Source: VGDP01 sp964530335 (GTDB lineage: Bacteria > Pseudomonadota > Alphaproteobacteria > SP197). Taken from it: a stretch of DNA of 18,907 bases. Positions 1 to 5,476 of the stretch are shown piece after piece. The stretch's first letter is position 1; each line of letters opens with the position of its first letter. The translations under genes were made by a program, and so were the position numbers. The stretch spans positions 1 to 18,907 of the forward strand of contig CAZGYG010000059.1 in assembly GCA_964530335.1 (NCBI GenBank). Reading direction: 5' to 3'. The notes under the pieces were generated by a model. That model was not told the origin of the DNA, did no database searches, and saw nothing but the letters and a program-made list of their open reading frames with translations.

Positions 1-2
1 AC

Positions 3-923
3 TTCGAGTTTCCGTACCAGGTGCCGCGCTGGGCGACGCGCTCGCGCTCGGTCTACGGCGACGGCCCGGGGATGCTGGCGCTGCCCGACGCGAAGATGGT
101 GAACGCCATGTCGAAGACCACCTTGGTCGGCGCGCAGAAGGTGGTGGACCCGCCGATCCTGGCGCCGGACGAGGGCACGGTGAGGGGCGTGCGCACGGCG
201 CCGGGCCAGGTGATCTACGGCGCGATCGACGCGCGCTCGGGGCGCGCGCTCTACCAGCCGCTGGTGACCAACGCCCGCATCGAGCTCGGGCTCGAGATGG
301 AGAACCAGCGCCGGCAGGCGATCCGCGAGGCGTTCTACTGGTCGCTCTTGCTGATGATCCAGCAGCCCAACATGACGGCCACCGAATACCTGGGCCGCCA
401 GGAGGAGAAGCTGCGCCTCATGGGACCGCACCTGGGGCGGGTCCAGAGCGAGTTCCTCGACCCGCTGATCGACCGCGTGTTCGGCATCATGCTCCGGGGC
501 GGCGCGTTCCAACCGCGGGCGGGCGCCTTCCCGGCGCCGCCGCCGGAGCTGCTGGAGCGGCCGGCGTTGAAGGTCGAATACGTGTCGCCGCTGGCGCGGG
601 CGCAGAAGGCGTCCGAGGCGGGCGCGATCATGCGCACGATCGAGGCGGTGACGCCGATCGCCAGCGTGAAACCCGAGGTGTGGGACAACTTCGACCCGGA
701 CGAGCTGGCCCGCGGCCTGGCCGACGGCTTCGCCCTGCCGGCCAAGATGCAGCGCGACCGGCGCGACGTGGAGGCGTTGCGCCAGCAGCGCCTCGCCCAG
801 AGCCAAGCGGCGGCGCTGGCCGCCGGCGCCCAGCCGATGGCCGCGGCGGCGGAGAAGATCGCCAAGGCCGGCGTGCACGTGCAGGAGATGCGCCGAATGG
901 GCGAGCAGGCGGGGGCGGCATGA
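3..923 (+). CDS. Portal (head-to-tail connecting) protein, 5' end cut by window edge
   Basis: The frame is open from base 3, so the start lies outside the window; 306 C-terminal residues are visible. The protein forms the dodecameric portal ring at the capsid vertex through which DNA is packaged and ejected. The visible start contains FPYQVPRW followed by VYGDGPGMLALPD, the conserved block of the podoviral head-tail connecting family (T7 gp8 and relatives). It is followed by an MSKTTLVGAQKVVDPP stretch and a VPDEG-like turn. The C-terminal third is Ala/Gln/Arg rich and probably helical, as in the portal crown and barrel. The Met at base 21 is internal, not the start. The stop overlaps the next ATG (ATGA, 920-923). 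Family assignment is by recognised motifs and by the downstream scaffold and capsid genes. Confidence 0.9.
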   Translation, partial: FEFPYQVPRWATRSRSVYGDGPGMLALPDAKMVNAMSKTTLVGAQKVVDPPILAPDEGTVRGVRTAPGQVIYGAIDARSGRALYQPLVTNARIELGLEMENQRRQAIREAFYWSLLLMIQQPNMTATEYLGRQEEKLRLMGPHLGRVQSEFLDPLIDRVFGIMLRGGAFQPRAGAFPAPPPELLERPALKVEYVSPLARAQKASEAGAIMRTIEAVTPIASVKPEVWDNFDPDELARGLADGFALPAKMQRDRRDVEALRQQRLAQSQAAALAAGAQPMAAAAEKIAKAGVHVQEMRRMGEQAGAA

Positions 924-1480
924 ACGATTTGTTTGAAAATGGCGCGGCAGTGATCTCGGCTGATCGTCGCTATCGCTACTTTCTGCGCAGGGAATGGCAC
1001 TCGGCGACGAGCCGCCGGCCGTGCGTGTTTGTCATGCTCAATCCTTCGACTGCGGACGCCGAGACTGACGATCCGACGATCCGGCGTTGCATTGCTTACG
1101 CGCGGCGCTTCGGCTGCGGTTCTCTCCGCGTGGTCAACCTTTTTGCCTACCGATCACCGAACCCGGCGGATCTGGTTGCAGCGCCCGATCCGGTTGGCGC
1201 GGATAATCGCGAATGGGTAATGCGCGCGTGCGAGAACGAGTTCGAGTGGGTGGGCCAACGCTGTGTCGAGCACAGGCCGCTGGTGATCTGCGCGTGGGGT
1301 TCTCACGGCGGCTATCTCGGCCAGGACGAAACGATGTTGGGCTGGCTTGAATATGCGCTGGTCGAGCCGATGGCTCTCCGGATGCTGTCGTCGGGGTTGC
1401 CGGCGCACCCACTCTATTTGCCGGCACGACTTGAGCCGCTGCCATACAACGGTCGCCACAACAAAGGACAGGCGGCATGA
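920..1480 (+). CDS. DUF1643 family protein
   Basis: A 186-aa protein that matches the DUF1643 pattern from end to end: MLNPSTAD (residues 39-46), DDPTIRRC (50-57), NLFAYRSP (73-80), PVGADN (91-96), CAWGSHG (124-130) and HPLYLP (163-168). The biochemical role of DUF1643 is not established to my knowledge; the conserved Asn, Asp and His residues suggest an enzyme or nucleotide-binding protein. The start is the ATG overlapping the portal stop, and the gene ends in a four-base overlap with the next gene, so it is translationally coupled in the head operon. It is not a usual morphogenesis gene. Its third codon positions carry far more A/T (GAT, TTT, GAA, AAT, GCA near the start) than its neighbours, so it looks like a later acquisition (moron). 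Confidence 0.85.
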   Translation: MNDLFENGAAVISADRRYRYFLRREWHSATSRRPCVFVMLNPSTADAETDDPTIRRCIAYARRFGCGSLRVVNLFAYRSPNPADLVAAPDPVGADNREWVMRACENEFEWVGQRCVEHRPLVICAWGSHGGYLGQDETMLGWLEYALVEPMALRMLSSGLPAHPLYLPARLEPLPYNGRHNKGQAA

Positions 1481-1758
1481 AATCCGGCGCGGCGTGGCTC
1501 AAGAACCTGTGGCGCGGGCGCGCGGCCGGCGTGGCCATGGCGTACCGCCGGCGGCTCGACCCGGCGGACCCGGAAGCCCGCCTGGTGCTCGCCGACATGG
1601 CGCACTACTGCAACGTCGGCCACACGTCGTTCGTCGCCGGCGACCCGCACCAGACGGCCTTCAACGAGGGCGCGCGCGATTTCTTCCTGCACGTCGCCGC
1701 CGTGCTGGAATTGGACCAGCGCGACGTGATGGAGCTGATGGAGACGAGGGTGGGGTGA
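1477..1758 (+). CDS. Bbp19-like phage protein
   Basis: A 93-aa protein resembling the Bbp19 family described from Bordetella phage BPP-1 and found in many podoviruses between portal and scaffold genes. The recognisable core is RRRLDPADPEARLVLADMA (residues 24-42), then GDPHQTAFNEGARDFFL (55-71), and an acidic helical end. Its function is unknown; its constant position implies a role in head assembly or DNA packaging. The ATG overlaps the DUF1643 stop. There is no signal peptide or membrane segment. The family call rests on motif memory and synteny. Confidence 0.75.
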   Translation: MKSGAAWLKNLWRGRAAGVAMAYRRRLDPADPEARLVLADMAHYCNVGHTSFVAGDPHQTAFNEGARDFFLHVAAVLELDQRDVMELMETRVG

Positions 1759-1764
1759 GGCAGG

Positions 1765-1840
1765 CAGCGGTCAGTTGTTAGCCTTCAGCCGTCAGCGGTC
1801 AGCCATCCGCTGAAAGCTGAGAGCTGAAAGCTGATAGCTA
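1765..1840. repeat. Heptamer inverted-repeat array A
   Basis: Degenerate seven-base units: a left arm of TCAGCNG units (about 1770-1804) and a right arm of GCTGANA units (about 1809-1839). The arms are complementary in the five-base GCTGA/TCAGC cores, giving a stem with periodic two-base mismatches. The array fills the gap between the Bbp19-like gene and the 44-aa gene and ends seven bases before that gene's ATG. Confidence 0.9.
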
Positions 1841-1847
1841 ACAAACC

Positions 1848-1982
1848 ATGCCACTCACTAAGAAGGGGAAGAAAGTCCTCGCGGCGATGCGCAAGAGCTA
1901 CGGCGCGCGGGCCGAAGAGGTGTTCTACCGCAGTATCAACGCTGGGCGCCTCAAGGGCGCCGAGAAACGGACCAGCAAGTAG
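1848..1982 (+). CDS. Small conserved phage protein, 44 aa
   Basis: An ATG-initiated short frame giving 44 residues that begin MPLTKKGKKVLAAMRKSYG and continue with AEEVFYRSINAGRLKGAEK, rich in Lys and Arg. I recognise this as a small basic protein commonly found among phage structural genes, often next to the scaffold; no function is known to me. It begins directly after heptamer array A with the leader AGCTAACAAACC and no Shine-Dalgarno sequence. The stop at 1980-1982 is followed by AGGAGAGAACG, the ribosome binding site of the scaffold gene. Coding is supported by the family resemblance and the neat fit between array and scaffold. Confidence 0.75.
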   Translation: MPLTKKGKKVLAAMRKSYGARAEEVFYRSINAGRLKGAEKRTSK

Positions 1983-1991
1983 GAGAGAACG

Positions 1992-2804
1992 ATGCCAGAT
2001 CCAGTAGCAACACCGACCCCGACACCCGCGCCGACGAATTGGCTCGACGGGCTGCCGGCGGAGCTGAAGACGAACCCGGCGCTGACGAAACACAAGGACG
2101 TGGCGGCGCTGGCCGGCGAGCACGTCAACCTGCAGAGCCTCATCGGCAAGAAGGGAGTGATCCCGCCCGGCGACACGGACGGCGCCGAGGCCTGGGACAA
2201 GTTCTGGAACAGCCTCGGCCGGCCGGACAAGGCCGAAGGCTACGAGTTCAAGAAGCCCGCGGGCGTCAACGGCTACAGCGAGGACACCGCGAAGTGGTTC
2301 CGCGGCGCCGCTCATAAACACGGGCTTTCGGCGCGCACGGCGGCGGGACTGCACGACGAGTTCGTCGCCTTCATGGGCGAGGCGCTCAAGGGCCAGGAGA
2401 CGGCGGCCGCCCAGAGCTTCGAGAACGGATCCGCCGCGCTCAAGGCGGCCTGGGGCCTCAAGCACGACGCGCAGCTCGAGAACGCGAACCGGGTGGTGAA
2501 GAACTATCCGGGGCTGGCGGACGAGCTGAAGGCGCTGAAGCTGCAGAACGCGCCGGCGCTGGCGCAGGCGCTGGCCCTCCTTGGCGAGCTCACGCTCGAG
2601 GAGGACAAGCTGGTGCGGGGTGGGCGCCCCGTCGGCGGCACGCTGGCGCCGGACGCCGCCAAGGCCGAGATCGCCAAGATCAACGGCGCCGCGGCGAGCG
2701 ACCAGAAGCATCCGTTGTGGGACAAGACGCATCCGGAGCACCAGGCGGTCGTGGACCGGCTGGAGCAGCTCCACAAGATGCAGTTCCCGGCCGAGGCGGC
2801 CTAG
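1992..2804 (+). CDS. Capsid assembly scaffolding protein
   Basis: A 270-aa protein, close to T7 gp9 (about 300 aa). It would act as the internal scaffold that directs major capsid protein into a procapsid and then leaves. The N-terminus is Pro/Thr rich. It is followed by WLDGLPAELKTNPALTKHKD and VNLQSLIGKKGVIPPGD (residues 45-61), then FWNSLGRPDKAEGYEF (71-86), the typical signature of podoviral and siphoviral scaffolds. The C-terminal half is Ala/Leu/Glu-rich helix, ending in HPLWDKTHPEHQAVVDRLEQL. The ATG has AGGAG at 1981-1985. The gene ends head to tail with the next ATG (TAG then ATG). Position just before the capsid gene agrees. Confidence 0.9.
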   Translation: MPDPVATPTPTPAPTNWLDGLPAELKTNPALTKHKDVAALAGEHVNLQSLIGKKGVIPPGDTDGAEAWDKFWNSLGRPDKAEGYEFKKPAGVNGYSEDTAKWFRGAAHKHGLSARTAAGLHDEFVAFMGEALKGQETAAAQSFENGSAALKAAWGLKHDAQLENANRVVKNYPGLADELKALKLQNAPALAQALALLGELTLEEDKLVRGGRPVGGTLAPDAAKAEIAKINGAAASDQKHPLWDKTHPEHQAVVDRLEQLHKMQFPAEAA

Positions 2805-3062
2805 ATGGACCGACGGCAGCTTCGCGTCGAGTGCCTGAAGATCGCGGCCGAGCTGCGCGTCGCGCAAGCGAGCGACGCGGAGCTGATGGTCCGCGCCGAG
2901 ACTTTCGAGGCCTGGGCGCTCGCGGGGGAGAGCGAGGAGATCGCTTCCCGCGAGCGCCCGGCCGATGCCTCGCGAACGAGGAACGAGCCGGGGAGCGCGG
3001 CAGACCCGCGTCCGGCCGGCAGTCGGAAAGACGACCGCGCGAGGGCGCGCGTGAGCGCCTAG
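2805..3062 (+). CDS. Small hypothetical protein upstream of capsid gene
   Basis: An 85-aa protein. Residues 1-50 (MDRRQLRVECLKIAAEL onward) form a plausible helical domain with EAWALAGE near its end. The rest, from about residue 51, is Arg/Ala/Pro/Asp-rich low complexity and probably disordered. The ATG follows the scaffold TAG with no gap, implying coupled translation. I recognise similarly sized proteins starting MDR-x-x-IR-x-x-CL at this place in related phages, but with no known role. No transmembrane segment is seen. Confidence 0.6.
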   Translation: MDRRQLRVECLKIAAELRVAQASDAELMVRAETFEAWALAGESEEIASRERPADASRTRNEPGSAADPRPAGSRKDDRARARVSA

Positions 3063-3082
3063 GAGAAGGTCTGGCTCGAGGA

Positions 3083-3163
3083 GCTGTCAGCGATCAGCGA
3101 TCAGCGGTCAGCGGTCAGCTACTAGCTGAAGGCTGAAAGCTGAAAGCTGAAAGCTGATAGCTG
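3083..3163. repeat. Heptamer inverted-repeat array B
   Basis: The longest array. Left-arm units TCAGCGA, TCAGCGA, TCAGCGG, TCAGCGG, TCAGCT run to 3120. After the ACT spacer come five right-arm units of the AGCTGAA/AGCTGAT type. At the centre TCAGCT-ACT-AGCTGA is a perfect stem. It lies in the 197-base non-coding gap before the capsid gene. Confidence 0.9.
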
Positions 3164-3206
3164 CGAGAGCCAGGGAGCCGATCCGTCAGTCGTAACCGAT
3201 CCCGAC

Positions 3207-3232
3207 TTTCCCCGGCCTCCGCCGGGGCAGGC
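3207..3232. repeat. GC palindrome, dispersed-repeat type (copy 1)
   Basis: CCCCGGC-CTCC-GCCGGGG (3210-3227) followed by CAGGC. It is a seven-base-pair hairpin in the non-coding leader of the capsid gene. There is no T tract after it, so it is not a classical terminator. A 21/23-identical copy sits at 9999-10021 inside a coding region. Confidence 0.75.
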
Positions 3233-3259
3233 TCTGGGGCAAACTGACGGAGTAACAGC

Positions 3260-4123
3260 ATGTCCACGCAGATCACGACTGCCTTCGTGCAGCAGTATTC
3301 CAGCACCGTCCAGATGCTGGTGCAGCAGAAGGGGAGCCGGCTTCGGGGCGCGGTGCGCCTGGAGACGGTGAACGGCGAAAGCGCCTATTTCGACCAGGTG
3401 GGCGCCAGCGCCGCGCAGGAGCGGCTCACTCGCCACGGCGACACGCCGCTCATGAACACGCCCCACTCGCGGCGCAAGGTCAACATGCGCGACTTCGAGT
3501 GGGCCGACCTGATCGACAAGCCGGACGAGATCCGTACGCTGATCGACCCGACCAACGCCTACACCCAGGCGGGCGCCTTCGCCATGGGCCGGTCGATCGA
3601 CGACGTGCTGATCGCGGCCATGAACGGCAGCTCGCTCACCGGCAAGACCGGGGCCACCTCGGTGGCGCTGCCGGCCGCCCAGAAGGTGGCGCTGGCGGCC
3701 TCGGGCCTGACGCTGGCCAAGCTGCTCTCGGCCAAGGAGATCCTGGACGCGGCCGAGAACGACCCGAACGAGCGGCGCTACATCAGCTTGCGCGCCAAGG
3801 ACGTGACGACGCTGTTGAACACGACCGAGATCAAGAGCGCCGACTACAACACCGTGAAGACGCTGGCCATGGGCCAGCTCAACAGCTTCCTCGGCTTCGA
3901 GTTCATCCGCACGCAGCGGGTGATCTCGATCGCCGGCGGCTCGGACACCGCCTGCGTGGCGTGGCGGCAAGGAGGCATGCTGCTGGCGCTGGGCCAGGAC
4001 CCGAAGGCCAAGATCGACCCGCGGCCGGACAAGTCCTACTCGACCCAGGTCTACTACGCCATGAGCCTCGGGGCGACCCGCATGGAGGAAGAGGCCATCG
4101 TCGAGATCGCGGTCACGACGTAA
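3260..4123 (+). CDS. Major capsid protein (BPP-1 Bbp17-like)
   Basis: A 287-aa protein with the hallmarks of the BPP-1/T7-group major capsid protein, which tiles the icosahedral head in the HK97 fold. Recognisable features are the start MSTQITTAFVQQYSSTVQML, the AYFDQVG block (residues 46-52), the MRDFEWADLIDKPDEIRTLIDPTNAY region (76-101), the central LLSAKEILDAAENDPNERRYI, and the late FLGFEFIRTQRV and RMEEEAIVEI segments. The ATG is preceded by GACGGAG. It is preceded by array B and a GC hairpin and followed by array C, so it could form its own transcript segment. Order scaffold, small gene, capsid, decoration fits podoviruses. Confidence 0.88.
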   Translation: MSTQITTAFVQQYSSTVQMLVQQKGSRLRGAVRLETVNGESAYFDQVGASAAQERLTRHGDTPLMNTPHSRRKVNMRDFEWADLIDKPDEIRTLIDPTNAYTQAGAFAMGRSIDDVLIAAMNGSSLTGKTGATSVALPAAQKVALAASGLTLAKLLSAKEILDAAENDPNERRYISLRAKDVTTLLNTTEIKSADYNTVKTLAMGQLNSFLGFEFIRTQRVISIAGGSDTACVAWRQGGMLLALGQDPKAKIDPRPDKSYSTQVYYAMSLGATRMEEEAIVEIAVTT

Positions 4124-4130
4124 GACGATA

Positions 4131-4181
4131 ACAGCCGTCAGCCGTCAGCCGTCAGCTGACAGCTGATAGCTGATAGCTGAC
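4131..4181. repeat. Heptamer inverted-repeat array C
   Basis: Left arm with three CAGCCGT-type units, a loop-less centre GTCAGCTGAC, and a right arm with AGCTGAT units ending at 4181. It lies between the capsid and decoration genes. It starts about ten bases after the capsid stop, and the downstream gene keeps its own Shine-Dalgarno. Confidence 0.9.
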
Positions 4182-4213
4182 ATTCAACAGTCAACCGATA
4201 GGAGAACCTACCC

Positions 4214-4717
4214 ATGGCAGTCGCGAACACCAAGAGCACCATCGTCACCAACGGCGATGCCAACCCGCCCGACCACACCGCGGCGATCTTGAGCGGCGGC
4301 CGGGTGAGGGAACAGGCGGCGACGGTGGAAGTGGCGGCGGCGGACGACGACAACAGCGTCTACCGCCTGTTCCGCGCGCATTCGTCCTGGCGGGTCAGCA
4401 CGATCGCGCTGCTGAACGACGCCATCACCGGCGGCACGGTCTACCACCTCGGCGTCCACCAGACGGCCGAGAACGGGGCCGCGGTCGTCGACGCCGACGT
4501 CTTCGGCACCTCGATCGACATGTCGTCGGCCAGAGTGGCGCCGCTCGACGCCACCTACGAGGCGCTCGACATCAACCAGATCGAGAAGCGCCTCTGGGAG
4601 GTCCTCGGCCTCGCGGCGGACAGCAACCGCTGGTACGACATCACGCTTACCGGCGCCACCGTCGGCACCGCGGCGGGGACCATCAGCGGCCGGCTGCGGT
4701 ACGTGGACGGGAGTTAA
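4214..4717 (+). CDS. Putative capsid decoration/structural protein
   Basis: A 167-aa protein just downstream of the capsid gene. Residues 1-35 (MAVANTKSTIVTNGDANPPD onward) are extended. The body is beta-rich with motifs RAHSSWRVSTIALLNDAITGG, YHLGVHQTAENGGAV-like and TLTGATVGTAAGTISG near the end. I recognise this pattern from phage proteins that follow the capsid gene and are labelled structural or cement-like. The position matches BPP-1-type cement proteins, but I do not see clear Bbp16 sequence motifs. The start ATG has TAGGAGAA upstream (about 4199-4206). A minor head protein is the main alternative. Confidence 0.65.
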   Translation: MAVANTKSTIVTNGDANPPDHTAAILSGGRVREQAATVEVAAADDDNSVYRLFRAHSSWRVSTIALLNDAITGGTVYHLGVHQTAENGAAVVDADVFGTSIDMSSARVAPLDATYEALDINQIEKRLWEVLGLAADSNRWYDITLTGATVGTAAGTISGRLRYVDGS

Positions 4718-4723
4718 GGAAGG

Positions 4724-4790
4724 AGCTGTCAGCTTTCAGCGGTCAGCCGTCAGCTTGCGGCCGGCCGCTGATTGCTGATGGCTGACAGCC
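4724..4790. repeat. Heptamer inverted-repeat array D
   Basis: Left arm with TCAGCTT, TCAGCGG, TCAGCCG, TCAGCTT. The centre GCGGCCGGCCGC is a perfect 12-base palindrome (4757-4768). The right arm is TGATTGCTGATGGCTGACAGC. The array abuts the start codon of the next gene, whose first codons (GCTATCAGC) continue the heptamer theme. It takes the place of any Shine-Dalgarno sequence. Confidence 0.88.
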
Positions 4791-4791
4791 G

Positions 4792-5400
4792 ATGGCTATC
4801 AGCGACATCTCGATCGCGAACCGGGCGCTCGACCTGGCCGGGCTCGACCCGATCACGAGCCTCAGCGACGCCTCCGTCTCGGCGGCGCTGGTGGCGCGCA
4901 ACATCGAGCTGGACCGCGACGCGGCCTTGCGCGCCTACCCTTGGAATTGCGCCATGCGCCGGGCGGCGCTGGCCGCCGACACGGCGGCGCCCGACTGGGG
5001 CTACGCCAAGCAATACGCGCTGCCGGCCGGACCGGGCGAGCCGCGCCCCTATTGCTTGCGCGTGTGGTCGATCGAGGGCGAACGCGATCTGGGGGCGAAG
5101 TACCGCATCGAGGGCCGCCTGATCCTGACCGACGAGGCGGCGCCGCTCAACATCGCCTACATCGGCCGGCCGCCGGAATGGGCGAGCCTCGACCCGCTGT
5201 GCGCCGAGGCGATCGCGGCGCGGCTGGCGCTCGTCATCGCCAGCAACCGGGTGCGGAGCGCCACCATCATCGGCCAGCTCCGCGACTACTACCGCGACAT
5301 CCTGCTCGAGGCCCGCAAGGTCGATGCCCAGGAAGGCAGCCCGGAGGAGTTCGGGCCGGAGTTCCCGGCGACGACGGGGTGGCTGGAGAGCAGGCTGTGA
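4792..5400 (+). CDS. Tail tubular protein A (T7 gp11-like adaptor)
   Basis: A 202-aa protein, close to T7 gp11 (196 aa), which forms the ring joining the portal to the tail nozzle. Visible hallmarks: an N-terminal ISIANRALDLAGLDPITSLSD (residues 6-26), an arrival-type motif with an acidic turn, then AYPWNCAMRRAALA (about residues 45-58), the PWNFA-like block typical of the family. A beta-rich middle (KYRIEGRLILTDEAAPLNIAYIG) follows, then a C-terminal helix. There is an in-frame stop at 4783-4785, so the ATG at 4792 is the first possible start. It has no Shine-Dalgarno because heptamer array D runs right up to it. Confidence 0.87.
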   Translation: MAISDISIANRALDLAGLDPITSLSDASVSAALVARNIELDRDAALRAYPWNCAMRRAALAADTAAPDWGYAKQYALPAGPGEPRPYCLRVWSIEGERDLGAKYRIEGRLILTDEAAPLNIAYIGRPPEWASLDPLCAEAIAARLALVIASNRVRSATIIGQLRDYYRDILLEARKVDAQEGSPEEFGPEFPATTGWLESRL

Positions 5401-5407
5401 GAGAGAG

Positions 5408-5468
5408 CCATCAGCTCTCAGCTATCAGCGGTCAGCCGCTGAAAGCTGAAAGCCGATAGCTGAGAGCT
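5408..5468. repeat. Heptamer inverted-repeat array E
   Basis: Left arm TCAGCTC, TCAGCTA, TCAGCGG, TCAGC; right arm GCTGAAA, GCTGAAA, GCCGATA, GCTGAGA, GCT. It is followed by AACAAACG and then the ATG of the nozzle gene. It fills the gap after tail tubular protein A. No further arrays occur downstream in the window. Confidence 0.9.
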
Positions 5469-5476
5469 AACAAACG

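Noticed and set aside
1765..5468. The heptamer arrays as a CRISPR array
   Set aside because: Units are seven bases and directly adjacent, with no 25-40-base unique spacers, and the arms are inverted rather than direct repeats of 23 bases or more. No cas gene is nearby.
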